Both the position numbers and the translations under genes were made by a program. The notes under the pieces are model-generated. The model saw only the letters and a list, made by a program, of their open reading frames with translations. It was not told the DNA's origin and did not search any database. From Gaertneriomyces semiglobifer (taxonomy: Eukaryota; Chytridiomycota; Chytridiomycetes; Spizellomycetales; Spizellomycetaceae), in the NCBI GenBank assembly GCA_025558075.1, contig JAHLKF010000003.1, positions 1,288,642-1,352,641 on the forward strand: 64,000 nucleotides of DNA, in the 5' to 3' direction. Below, one piece after another: positions 44,235 to 56,083 of this stretch (its first letter is position 1; the number at the start of each line of letters is the position of its first letter).

Positions 44235-46492
44235 GTTGACAGTTCGTTACGAGTGTTGCACTGTGCGAAAAGTGATGGCGAGGAAGCTCGCAAAGAGCAA
44301 TGTCACTTTTTAAAGGAGTTGGGAGCTTTTTGAATACGGTTGTTGATGAATGAAACTCTTCAATGAATATAGGCTCTTCGAAAATTCTTCAGAACAGAGG
44401 TGTGTGTGGATTGGGTGGGGTATTCAGTTGAAGCGATTGATAATTTGGGAAGAGTTCCTCGAGCCGTGTGAGGTGAATGGCGATGCTGTTGTAGACGCTT
44501 GTCTGAGAGTGTGTAAGCTTGGTTTGATTGTGCGCTGTGTGATTGGCAATGAATTGAGTAGTAGAGGACTGTTCAAGGAGGGGGAGAGCGACGGCAGCAT
44601 CAGAATTTATATTCCTGGTCAAGGCTCACTGCCTCATTGTCTCGTTGGGGACCACCTGAATTTGAATCCTGTTCAACGGAGTCTTGACATGATCTAGACC
44701 GACCGAATCGAACTGGATCGAGGTGGGGGTGTGTTGTTTCCACGTCGATGTCCCTTTGGTTACTGTCATGTTGTGCTGTGCTGCATCGTTAGTTTGGGGT
44801 GATGGATTGCTGTGCTGTGCCGTTTTTGCAGAGAGAGCCATGCAAGCGCCAATTTTTTTCAATCCAAGGCTGGGCTGGGGGGTTGTTTTTGGTTGTGTGT
44901 GTGTGTGTGTGTGTGTGTGTGTCTGCGGGTCTGTGGGGATGTGCCTCGGGTCTGTTTGGAGGAGAGGGTCATCCGTTCAAATTCACAACTCAACTGGGCG
45001 TATTCACACATTTTGCAGCCATTCAAATTGTGGGGGGGGGGGGGGGGGCGTGGGCCTGAACATGTTTCATTCCTATTCACAGTCAGTCATCATGCGGTCT
45101 GCACATTCACTGGCCACCAACAGACGTATTCGTAGACAGCAACGGCTAACGTTAACACCTGCTGCTGTGGGTAATCATTTCTCAATACAATCACCGCCCC
45201 CATATTTTTATATATATGATGATTCCTCTTGTGATTCAAGAAAAAAACCAGTTGTCCCCCCCCCCCCGCCGCCCATTTTGACATTTGACGGACGGTGCAA
45301 ATTTGAACGTTCCAAAGTCTGGTTTGGTGGGAATTTGAAATGGATGAAACGGAAGTGGTCGCGTTCTAGATCCTATTTGAAGGAGTCCATGAACCGACAG
45401 ATTGGATAGTTAAGAGTTGTAGTCATAGGGCTTTGAGCCATCTCATTTCCATGAGTTGGATGTTCCCTGCGTGGCTTTGCCGCCACAAAGTCAACGGCTC
45501 CACTTTCGGCCGTGATCGTTAAAGCTCCGTCTTCTTAACGATCAAACCCCACGGAGCTGATCATAAATATGATGTGATGTGATGTTGTTCGAGTGTGGCC
45601 ATGAACTGTTGCATTGCATTCACGGAGCAAACAAGAGAGTGTTCCAAAGTAGAACCTATTAACGGTTCGGTGAATCCTCCTGCTGGGGTGTGAATTGAAC
45701 ACTCATAGCCCCACCTTCGAGTTCTACAATGCATTCGATAAGGACCACCTCCATCATACATGCACATCCACCACCGTGTATACTGTAATCCAATGATGAA
45801 TGACCATGCACATCTGTCAGAACTCTCCCTCTACATATACATATACAGCGCATCATGGCCGCCAACCGCCAGCAGATGTTGGAAGAATTACGATTCGCCT
45901 GATATAGCCACATTGCAACAAGCTACTTCACGGGGATTCTGGGGATAGGCGCCCTTCTTAGGGACAGGGCTCGGCGACCCTGAAGACTATGGAGGCTTTC
46001 CGCTTCTAACGCGGGTGGGAATACCGCCGAGCCCTAGCGCCTCAAGCTCAGCTTCAAGGGAGGGGCGAGTGTGCCAGGAGGCCGAGACGCGTCGTGGTTG
46101 TTTGCCTTCGATGAGAGGATTTGGAAATGCGCTGGGAGCACGTAAAACTCTTTGGCAATTGTTCACAATTTCACAGCACTGCATCACGTTGGAGACGCCA
46201 TAACCCGCTGAGTATCCAAATTCAGCGCTTGGGCCAACTTCGCCAGGGCAGGCATTTGGTTCAATCGTTGAATAATCCGGATGCGCAGCATTGGATGGAG
46301 TAGGAAAATGAAAATAGATCGCAAAAAAGGAAGGGAAACGCGCGGAAGACGAAGGACAAACTCTGTAGAAACGCGAGTTGCCGAATGTCCTTTCCCATCC
46401 ACCTCAGTCCCGTACATACAGAAAGAGATACATATACATATGCACCACCAAGTCTGATTTTACAGCAAACCTACGCAGAGCGTCCACTGCAC
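44235..46492. other. Gene-poor spacer with low-complexity runs
   Basis: No gene seen over about 2.2 kb. Contains (TG)n at about 44895-44922, G17 at 45032-45048, C-runs near 45257-45266 and a small inverted repeat at 45513-45544 (TGATCGTTAA and its complement). Confidence 0.5.
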
Positions 46493-48862
46493 ATGATGTT
46501 TCCTCAGGTACTGCCAACCCCTCCGAATGCTTGAATTCATGCATCGTGAAACTCAACTTTCACATCTCATGCTTTGTTTCCTTCCAGCTCAACTTCTTTA
46601 GTCATAACAGGTTCAAATCCTTATTTGAGGCAGGGGTCTTCAAGGATTGTACCATGGCAACAGCCTTTGAACTCTTATGCAAGGAGCCGTATCTTGACCA
46701 ACCCACGTTGTTCACTTTGAGTGCCCATCAGTATGCGAGTCGATTTGAGGATGCCGTTCTCTTCCTTGCACGAGAGTATGGCAGCGCCTGTAAAAACACT
46801 CTTAAGCGGGCTGCGTATCGCATGCTCAAGCGATGGGTATGTGTTCATGAAACGGCGTACGCGCGGTGAAGGATTTCTCCATCACTGTTGCCGGCTGTCT
46901 GCGAATGGAGACAGGTCGCAATGTCCTCACATTTGTTTGGCTCGGCAAATGATCGTCTATGAGAGTAGTGTGTGTGAAAGAGTCTCTGATTTCCGCGTTC
47001 TCCCGTCCGAAGAGCGAAAGCAAGAATGACTTTGTACAACACTATTTGCAACGCTGCTCGGAAGCGAGACTTGGTGATAAAGCCTGGACATTTGCAGGAG
47101 CCGTAAGAACATTCTATTGTTTGAGCATTACTAGTAAAGCTCTCATGATGCTCTGGACTGTTTAGAATCGTCTGAGTTCTCGACAACGTGAGAGTACCGC
47201 TACGCAAACACCACAAGGCATTGATCGCTTTCGCACGCCGTCTCCGGGAAGCCGGGCCCTGCCTATTGCTTTTGAAAGGGACATCGGCAAAGATGGAAAG
47301 GAAATCGGTGATGAAGAAGAACAGGAGAACATCGCATGTACCACAAATACTTCATCCGCAGCGAGTAAGTGCAACTACCATTCATTCCGTCAAATGGATT
47401 TTGGTTAGACTGATTCATAAATAAAACTTAGGGAGTAATTGGCTGCAGCGGTATAGTGTGATCACCGACTTGCAGGTACTCAAGTCAAGAACTGTCATCC
47501 AGCACCGGGATGCTTTCGACATGTTTGATAAGGTATCTGGAGTCTTTGTTTCTGATCCCTTAACGGTCTTAGTCACATGCTAATACCTTGGATCAGGAAG
47601 AGAACGCTGTCACAATCGCATGCGATGCGGTGTGGAAGAGCAGCCCGTTCAACTTTGCTCTTGAGAAAGTTTTTCCCACGAACGTGGACATTGGTGGAAG
47701 TGATAGTGACTCAGACTATTACGTCTTGCCACCGCAGCAAGGTGCAATTGGCGAGGTCGCAGACTTGGGACAGAAAAGCGCCATCAACGATGCCATCAAA
47801 GAACTTGCTACGTCCATGCTGATGGAAGATCGACTCGTTTTCGGTTTCGCGCATCGTTTGTAAGTATTGGATAGGTAGTAATGGTGAATGCTCACTGTTG
47901 GTTCCTTACTAACTGAATGCGGGGCAGAGCGAGTATCGTCTTTTTCAACGTTTATACAAATGTTTTTCTTTTGCCGGATGCTTCAGAATTGGAGTATCGC
48001 TCAAGTATTGTGGACTCTCTTTTTGAAATGGCCTTTAGCGGAACTTCATACATGAGGCCACGAACGTATGTAACTCTTACCCTTTTGGTTTGGGAGTGCG
48101 TTAAAAGTAATCTGCTTTACACCTGTTAGTGGCCCGAAACATGACGCGATTGTGGAAGTGATCCTAGAAAACGTGAGGGGCTTGAAGTTCACCGCCGTAT
48201 TTGCCGAAGTGGTTGGAAACCCGCAGTTTCAAGACGATGCAAAGGCGAGAAGGGACACGAAGAAGATTTGCAAAGGTATGTACATAGTGTCAATGTCAGG
48301 GCTGCTGGAAGTGTACCTGGCTCAATACTGTATTGCACTCCAACAGCAATGGCGTCCGAGCTGAATGTGATGCAACAAGTGACTGAAGGGAAGAAAGTAG
48401 AGAAGCTTGCTGTCTTTGGGATTGTTATTCATCGTCAGTTCGGCTCTTACGGTTCAGGGTTGAGCGTGCTTATATGCTAAATTGACCTTTCCGCAGAGGC
48501 CACCTATGACATTCTTGCCGGGCGAATCGTTGGTGGGAGAACGGTGATACGGAAGATAAAATCTGGGTGCTTTGGCCGTGTTGCGGATGAGTGGAACCAG
48601 TGGAAAGAAGTGCTCGCAGATATGCTCAAGATTCGGGTGAGATTGCTATGAAAGTCGTGGTGTGTTTCGTCCAGGAAGTTAACGCGCGGATATGATCTAG
48701 TTTCGGGTAGCATTCTGCCACAATGTGCTACGCAAAGCTGCAAGCCGGTGGACAGGGCCGGCGCCCTCGCTGGAATTCACCATTACTCCCTCTAAGCGCC
48801 GTCGGTCGTCCGCGAGTGCCGTGTTGCCTGCTAAACGAGCACGGGACGCGGATAATCTTTAG
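46493..48862 (+). CDS. Uncharacterised multi-exon gene, possible PD-(D/E)XK-like domain
   Basis: A short first exon MMFPQ joins (GTACTG...CCAG) to LNFFSHNRFKSLFEAGVFKDC; ATG 46654 is an alternative start. Later exons encode SYMRPRT, KHDAIVEVILENVRGLKF, then FTAVFAEVVGNPQFQDDAKARRD, KKICKAM, then KLAVFGIVIHR and ILAGRIVGGRTVI. A hydrophobic strand with Asp/Glu, then E-x-x-x near a helix with Lys, fits a restriction-endonuclease-like core, but I cannot prove it. The C-terminus (TPSKRRRSSAS and AKRARD) looks like a bipartite nuclear localisation signal. About seven introns; not all joins were checked. The pattern recalls uncharacterised expanded fungal families. Confidence 0.5.
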
Positions 48863-50138
48863 AACAAATGCTCAAGATCGGTGACTACAGTTTGGACGTG
48901 CTTTTCTCATTAGATTCGCGTTGACATCCAAACCAGCCCAATCCAAATGCACCTCTTGGTTCACATCAGCGTGCGCACAATTAATACCGACAGCCATGGA
49001 ACACACCGAAAAGATAAATACAGCATGACACGTTCGGGCAACAAAACTGGGGCAAAGAACAACTGTATTGTTCATTTAGACCCGTTCACCATCCACACTG
49101 ACCATAAGTTGACATTACGCATCTACACGAAGCCGAAATACAATTGAGGCATACAGAAAGACCATCGTACGCACCCCTGCTGTGAACCATCCGAAAAGCC
49201 ACAAGGGGCCCCATATTATAGCTCATGTTTTGATTGAAGGGTGGGAACCCCTACGGTCCCGTGGCAACCTCTGTTCGAACTCAAGATTCAGAACATACAC
49301 CCCATTCGCCGGGACGAACTCAAGATCCAGGCCCTTTGATGGATTTGCCGCGGGAGTTGAGGGTGACAAAAGGTATCGCAAACTCTGTTCGAACTCAAGA
49401 TCCAGAACGTACTCCCCATCGCCGGGACGAATTCAAGATCCAGGCCCTTTGATGGATGTGCGAATACCTGAAGGGAGGGGAAGAGAGAAGGAACGCGTTA
49501 GGCAAACGCATTTATACGCATCCGAGCCCGACTGTGCCACCTTCGTGTGCAATTCATTGTCATGCCAACAGAGCAACGCACTGCTTAGTCAGCTGACATC
49601 AGCACGACCTTACACTCTCTTGACGCGTATATGAGTTGAACCATTGACGAGTGACTACTACTACATGGAAGGTGACGTTCGAATAACCGCATAGCGCTAT
49701 AGCCGGCATAAAGCATTCCTGGACGCCCATTCACAGCCCAATGAGCCCAATGCAGCATTTACGGAGCGCCAGGTTGCAATATGAAAATCCCCGAACGCAG
49801 CCTGCTGCTGGGTGAGTAGAAGATTTCACGTACCATAGTTTGATAAGCATGTCCGCCCCGGGCACAGCACCCTAGCCGACAGCCACCAAGTTCTCACCGA
49901 ACTGAGGGCGTAAGGGGGCTTGAATATCTCGAGAGTTCCCGTTCGGGGACCAAACCAGGCGCAACATGACGTAACACTGAGCATATCCTCATGACGCCCC
50001 AACCCAGGCCCATCAACTGCAGGTATAAAGGTTCCAGCAGGGCAGCACACTCACCGAATGTCAACGTGTTTTTGCCATAGCGTACTGTAACACTACAACC
50101 GACTCCAACAGGGTACATTATTCCACTAACAAGCAATT
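48863..50138. other. Intergenic with a 114-bp direct repeat
   Basis: No gene recognised. It contains the repeat at 49271-49465, listed separately. Confidence 0.45.
49271..49465. repeat. Two imperfect direct copies, period 114 bp
   Basis: Copy 1 begins CTGTTCGAACTCAAGATTCAG at 49271; copy 2 begins with the same word (one change) at 49385. Each copy also carries AAGATCCAGGCCCTTTGATGG. Only two copies, so not an array. Confidence 0.85.
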
Positions 50139-51132
50139 ATGGTTGACGTCGCACCCCAACCTCAGCATCAAACCTTCCAAACGACGACAATGGGCGACAC
50201 GCCGGCGGGGGTATCTCCCGTGCCTCCATCTATTAGTAACATACCAAGTACGCACGCTGCCGTTGGCCATGGCATCACCGGTCAAAAAGTATCGACCGCA
50301 ACTTCGGGAAGCAGTGCCACTAGTGAAATCCCGCGATCAAGATTTGCGCAGATGCTTCGTGGCCGAGGTGAGAAAAATTCAAACCAGCGGTCTCACTAAG
50401 AAGCCGTCAATCTAACCATGCCGTTCTTCGGTCATAGCTCAGCACTTGATGCTGTGGCAGAATCCGTTGCAGTCGGCCACATCGCTCGCCTTAATCCTCG
50501 GCTCGACGTATGTCCTATCCGCGTACCATCCTATGCACACGCTGCTCTTCCTCCTTATCACGGCAACAGCAGTCAACTTTGCATTTGTCAATGCCTGGAC
50601 TTTGGCTGGCAACATCTTTTTCCCATCACCAGACGGTGTCCGTAAACCACCCACAATGTTTTTCTTGGATCGCGCCAATGCCCAACCCATCCTCAACAAA
50701 TCCAGCGAAACATTTCAGGATATCACCAACATGATGGTAGAATTCTTGAACGACGCATGGGACTGGACAAGGAGCATTGTAGCCATTGATGACAACGCTC
50801 GATCCCTCAAAGCCCTTGCCGGGTTAACTGTTTTCTATTATCTCTCGTCCATGGTCACTTTCAAAACGCTCTTCATTATCGGTGTGTTGAGCGCATACAC
50901 CATCCCACGCGTTTATCTTTGGCAAAAGGACGGCGTCGACAAGACGCTAGCTCGTGGACGTGCTCAAATAGACGAAGCCATCCACCGTGCCAGGGCTGTA
51001 TCTGACTCGTATGGTGGCAAGGTAAAGGAAGCAGTGGGCGCGTTCAAAGATTCTGCAAAAACCAAGTACGAGGAAACTGTACACTCCACAAGGAAACATG
51101 CCGCAGCACCTGTGCAGAAGAAGGAGGAGTAG
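50139..51132 (+). CDS. Reticulon-like ER-shaping protein
   Basis: Exons 50139-50367 and 50438-51132; the join gives GRAQHLMLWQNPLQSAT. The reticulon homology domain opens with LLWQNP-type wording and has two long hairpin membrane segments: TSLALILGSTYVLS with HTLLFLLITATAVNF, then LAGLTVFYYLSSMV with LFIIGVLSAYTIPRVYLW. Reticulons wedge into the outer leaflet and curve ER tubules. The N-terminus is Ser/Thr/Pro-rich and cytosolic, and the C-terminus is an amphipathic, Lys-rich helix of about 60 residues, longer than in Rtn1. Confidence 0.9.
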
Positions 51133-51830
51133 GGTGCCTTTCGTGTCGAATGCGTAGCAATGTGCTTTCGTGGCTAGATAGCAATTTTTGGATAGCGTTC
51201 TTTCTCTGGTACTTGGAATTTTCTTTTGAATATGATTGTATTTGCGTAGTAGTGCTGTGCTTGACCGCCGTTCCTTATTACTTTGTCAAAGGCACACGGG
51301 TAAACTGTGGGACGACGCTGCCCAAACAGCTGCAATGTTGGTAGCCGGCCTGAACAGCACCACAAACTCTAGAATGGTCGTGCGGCAAACGCTGCGTTAT
51401 CGCATCAGCTTTGGTTTCTGGATGCAGGTTTCCGTTTCGCTTCAAAGTGTCAAACGTCGTTGCAAAATGTCACGACGCGCTGAATTAACCAAAATGCGAA
51501 GCCCGCCCGGTTCATCGGCTTCGGACATCAAAAAAATCCAAAGGGCTCGTATAACATCAACTCGGCATTGACGACGCAAGACCGACTCGGCACATGTGAT
51601 CACGTAGGGTCCGTCTCCTAACGGGGGCATTTAAACAATATGGGCAGAAGCGACATGTCCCGGAATTCCTTTTGTCTTGTGTAGCGGGTGCGAATGGAAT
51701 CCGTTTACGGCCAAGGAATTCATAAACCCCCCCCCCCCCCCCACATGTGGATATAAAAAGAGTGTCAGTAAAGGACAGGACGGGGTTCCGTTTTCTCAAG
51801 CTGTTTCGCGCTCTGCGACCCACTCCAGTT
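51133..51830. promoter_or_regulatory. Upstream region of hydrolase gene with C16 run and TATA box
   Basis: A C16 run (51727-51742) is followed by ATATAAAAAG at about 51750, roughly 80 bp before the ATG at 51831, placed as a TATA box. The remainder of the 700 bases shows no gene. Confidence 0.45.
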
Positions 51831-53480
51831 ATGATGTTAGCTACTCGCCCCCAGCCAGCTTATGCTGACATGCACCTGGTGGAAGGTCTATACGCCAAAG
51901 CCGCCGAAGGCTCAGTGCAAGACATTGAAGTCATCCACGTAAATGTCATGCCTGACAGCTACAAAGACCATGTCCCTAGAAAGTTTTCCGGAGAAATAAC
52001 TGTCCAGGTACGCCCCGTTCATCGGGTGTCGCAGCAGAGTTATCAAAAGCAAGGCTTAACAATTCTTTCGTTTTGTTCTAGGATTTGCCATTCCTAGAAC
52101 AACGCGGAGAGTACGAACTCCTCATCACCTCTCTTCGTAACCTCGTTCAAGCCGACCGTCGCATTTTCACCCATCCATTTGTAAAGCATTGGTGCGCACG
52201 TCGCTGGCGAAACTTCTTCATCGCGGAAGCTGCCAAAGACGAAACCGCCGTGCGTGTGGCGACATTTGGCAACTGGCTGCACAATGCCGTAGGACTAGGG
52301 GATACGCGGTCACCCCAACAAAAAGTGGCGGAGAGGTTCCTCAAATGTAGCCACGGCATCGGAACAGGGCCCGACGAGTGGATATACGCTGTTGGCGACG
52401 GTACGGAATGGAGCGAGGAAGCGCAACGCCTCAGGCACGGAGCAAGAGCGTTACCTGAACCACAACTGCCCGAAGAGTTTGCGAAGAAGACTGGACTCAC
52501 GTTCTGCCCAGGATTGCTTAACGGCCTCATACCTATTCGGGCATTTGGTGAATCCCTACCCTATATCGAGGATAAATACGGAGTGGAGGTCACACGTGTT
52601 GATGCTCACCCGCTACGGAGCTGCCGAGCAAACTTTGTTGACTACTTGAAAACCTTCAAAGCCGGTATCGGCCTCGACGCCATAGGGGATCACCGCATAT
52701 CGCCGCTCTTTACATCGAAGAACCAGATTTGTATCGGATATTCCAAGGGGACACCAGATCTTTTCGAGTTCCTTGTCGAACACCCAGAGTACAAATCCAA
52801 AATCAACGCCATCTTTTCGTACGGAGGCGCCATTTACGGCTCCTACATTGCGGATCCCGTACATAAAATGTTCCAATCGCTACCCGTCTCCGGTATGCCC
52901 GCAATCCTGAAGCTGGTCGACCTTTTATGTCCCATCATCGATTTGAGAAAATTACGTGCTTTGAGTCGGGTGAGCGACATCAAGATCACGGATGCACTCC
53001 AAGACCTTACCACCACGTCGCGCGTAAAGTTTATGAACCAACACAAAGAAGAATTCACTACTGCCAAAGGATGGGATATTCCGGTATTTTGCGTTTCTGG
53101 GAGCACAGTGGTAGATGTAAGCATCGTCCATTGTTATGGACTCTTCTTGCGTTTTCCCTTCCACCTTGCGTGTTCCACTCATCCCCGTTTTCCTTTTTTT
53201 TTTTAAACAGGAGGTCCCTTACTTCCACTCTACACTCACCCGCCTTGTCTCCAAATACGATAATAACAACGACATGCAGCTGACTACGCAACAAGCAGTC
53301 CTCGATTCCGACATGTCTATCCATCTGGGAGTGGTCAACGCGAACCACTGGGACATGGCGTTCTCCGAGTTCCCAACTGTACTAAAAGCTGGATCCTTCA
53401 AGTTCAAGCATTTGTTCCCCAAACGCGCCAGTGCGGTTGCGATGTTTTTATTATCTGCGGAATTGGGCTTGGTGGATTAG
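51831..53480 (+). CDS. Alpha/beta-hydrolase-fold protein with G-Y-S-K-G nucleophile elbow
   Basis: Exons 51831-52007, 52082-53116 and 53211-53480. Total about 493 residues. The core has FCPGLLNGLIPIRAFG, then ICIGYSKGTPDLFEFL (G-x-S-x-G elbow, Ser nucleophile), AIFSYGGAIYGSYIAD, GWDIPVFCVSGS and a late VVNANHWDMAFSEFP, where the His may be catalytic. This order fits a lipase/esterase-like enzyme. The N-terminal 150 residues (LEQRGEYELLITSLRN and others) are helical and not recognised. No signal peptide is seen, so it is probably cytosolic. Substrate unknown. Confidence 0.65.
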
Positions 53481-53677
53481 GAAAAGCGAGTTAGATGTGT
53501 TAAGGAGTTGCGGTTGGAATTTCTATGCTGCACATATAATTTGTGGAAAAACGACCGGTCTCATAGCTGTAGGTGAACAAGAAAATTTGTGCGTAGTCCC
53601 TAATAATAAGAAGATACCATCACAGATAAATCTCATAGAAGTATAATAAGTGACCTTAATGTGAAATGCATGTAATC

Positions 53678-55620
53678 TCAAACTATCTCTTTATCCACAA
53701 GCGACAGCACCCCACCCACCACCACTGCCATTCCCAATGCCACCCCCAACACGATGCCCACGACTTCCAATGCTTTCAATCGTAGCCCGAACAACCTCCA
53801 AAAACACAATAACGGGAAAATAATCGCCACGGTTCCAGAAAAAACTGATCCGAGCAGGCCTATGACGCGATGGAATGACGGTAGTGCGATGGACAGGCCT
53901 AACACTCCAAGGGAAATCACGATACGGAGGATATACGAGGGGTATGAGTTATGAGATATGCTCAACATGTCGCCTAGTCGAGGGTTCGTTAAGGAGTGGA
54001 TCAAGTTGATGGAGATGATTGCAACAGACGACCTACCGACTGCCTTGTTCACGGGTCTGACGGCCAAACTGTATTTTGTCAAGGGATTGATGGCAAGGAA
54101 CCATAATGTCATCTGGGTCAAGGTTTTGTTGTAACTGGGAATTTGGGCTAAATTCAGTGTTATCTAGCAGAAAACAATATCAGCAGATGCATTTTGATGA
54201 ACTTAGGGTCGCTCCTCTTACCTCTGATAGCACCCCCTCCCCAAACATCCTGTAACCAACGGCCGCCACGCTCAGATAAACGACAGTCACGACCGCGTAA
54301 GTTTTGTTGACACAGCGCGGGAACTCTGTTGGCTTCAACATGTCCCGATACAGGCTGGGTATAACGGCATGTCCTGCATCCATCTGAAGTAAACACCTAC
54401 TCGATAATGCATGCCGAACAAAGCTGGAGCCACATACCATCAAATCCCGCAAACGCAATTCCCATAGCTAGTCCTGTCTGCGCCCATCCCTTGGGCCAAT
54501 CCCTCGTCTCTTCCCCCTCCCAAAGACTTCCAGGTTTGTCATTCTTTGTCAGTCCGTCGTACAAAACCACCCCAATCAAACAAACAATGGTCATGATTCC
54601 CAACGCACTTATCCAGCTTAGCCATCTCACATTGCCATAAAAGGTGACAGGCACTACCACCGCGACACACACACACTTGATGACGACCTCATTCCACTCT
54701 GGAAACACCGCGGCTATCGAATCCGCAGAAACAATAATGAGACCCGTACACGCTACGACTAGTTCCAACACTGTCATAGTAGTGATAAAATGCCGGCCGG
54801 GTGTTCCAAATGCTTGATATCCCACATCCGCGTACGTCATTGCTAGACCGGGTTGCCTCCGAGGGTGGATTCCAGTTCCGAGGATGGCGCTGGGAAGATG
54901 AAGGTCGCGAACGTCCATGCATTTGGCCAGAAGCCGCGCGGTTGTACTCGCGACGAATCCGCAGGCGATGAGGATCCCCACACCGACAATCCAGCCCGTC
55001 AGGGATAACATGAGGGGTAACGACAGAATGCTGATCCCGATAAGGAGGTTGATGTAATTGGTGACGGTCTGCTGTGATGAGGACGACGGTAAGGGATGAT
55101 ACGCTCCTGGTGTCTATAGCCATGATTGAAAAAGAAAGGGCCGTGAGCTGGTTCAGTCGTGCATGATGGGAAACTACCGACCATTAGGGTCCGGAAACGT
55201 GGTAATTACCTTTGGTAATAACATCGTTTCCTCGCCTTCGGAGTCCTCTACGTCCACCTCCTCCTCCTCCTCATTTTCCTCAATCATGTCTTCTGGCAGC
55301 ACAAACCCGTCAGCCTCCTCTTCATAATTACTCCCCTCCATCGTCTCTACTAATCCTTCGTCTCTCAACCGTCCCACAACCTTTCCCAAAAAAGTGCCCC
55401 AACTCCCAAACCAGCTAACAGGTCTGCCCCTCCGTCCTCCAAACGTTTCCCAATCATTCTCGTCCGGCGATTCAGAGAAAATGCGTGTGCGCCGAGAATA
55501 AGTCGACCGATTCGAGGCAGAAGCTCTGCGTGTCGTAGAACTGGTCGAGGTCAAACGCGATTCTCGTTCGGGTGAAGATGGTGGAGCTCTACTACCCTCT
55601 GGTGATTCCGGGGAAAGCAT
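53678..55620 (-). CDS. Avt1-like vacuolar amino acid transporter (AAAP family)
   Basis: Exons at about 55620-55210, 55110-54438, 54380-54220 and 54160-53678. The N-terminus (about 140 residues) is Ser/Arg-rich then strongly acidic (EENEEEEEVDVEDSEGEE), a cytosolic tail as in fungal Avt1. The transporter core begins with TVTNYINLLIGISILSLPL (AAAP signature helix 1 with the unwound GIG-like GIS), then about ten more helices, including LELVVACTGLIIVSADSI, VRWLSWISALGIMTIVCLIG, GMAFAGFDG-like and HAVIPSLYRDM, LWFLAINPLTKYSLAVRP and VIGLLGSVFSGTVAIIFPLL. Avt1 exchanges protons for large neutral amino acids across the vacuole membrane. Substrate is inference. Confidence 0.88.
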
Positions 55621-56083
55621 TCGTCAAGTGTAATGACGGCCAACGTTAATGATATGCGTTGCTCAATGATGTCCCTAAATTGTGTTCCCACTGTGGACCT
55701 CTCATAGTGCCCTGTTCCGTACAGTAATGGTTGAGACATTCGCTTGCGCAAAAATGCCACGACGTAGCGAAATCTTAATTTTACAAAGATGTGATGCCGC
55801 ATCAAACAACACGTTCGAAAAACGATTATAAGATAGTTAAATACTGCCAAAGACAGGTTATGCGATCTTATTTGATAGTCGACCGCGACAGAGCCAGAGA
55901 GCGGCAACCGCCGTGCCCATCCCCTTTCTCGCCTTGCATCACAAAAAGAATATTGAACAAACATGGTACACATCCTCAAACCAATACGCCATTGGTTTTA
56001 TCCACCCGGAACAAATCATCTTTGTTCACCACGAACTCTTGTCACTAACAGAACGATAACAATGAAGTGGAATAACATGGTGC
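55621..56083. other. Intergenic
   Basis: Upstream of the transporter gene and downstream of the Sbp1-like gene. No gene seen. The Sbp1-like transcript may extend into 56026-56083 (see there). Confidence 0.4.

Noticed and set aside
49271..49465. Possible CRISPR-like array
   Set aside because: Only two long diverged copies, no short regular spacers, and the DNA is eukaryotic.
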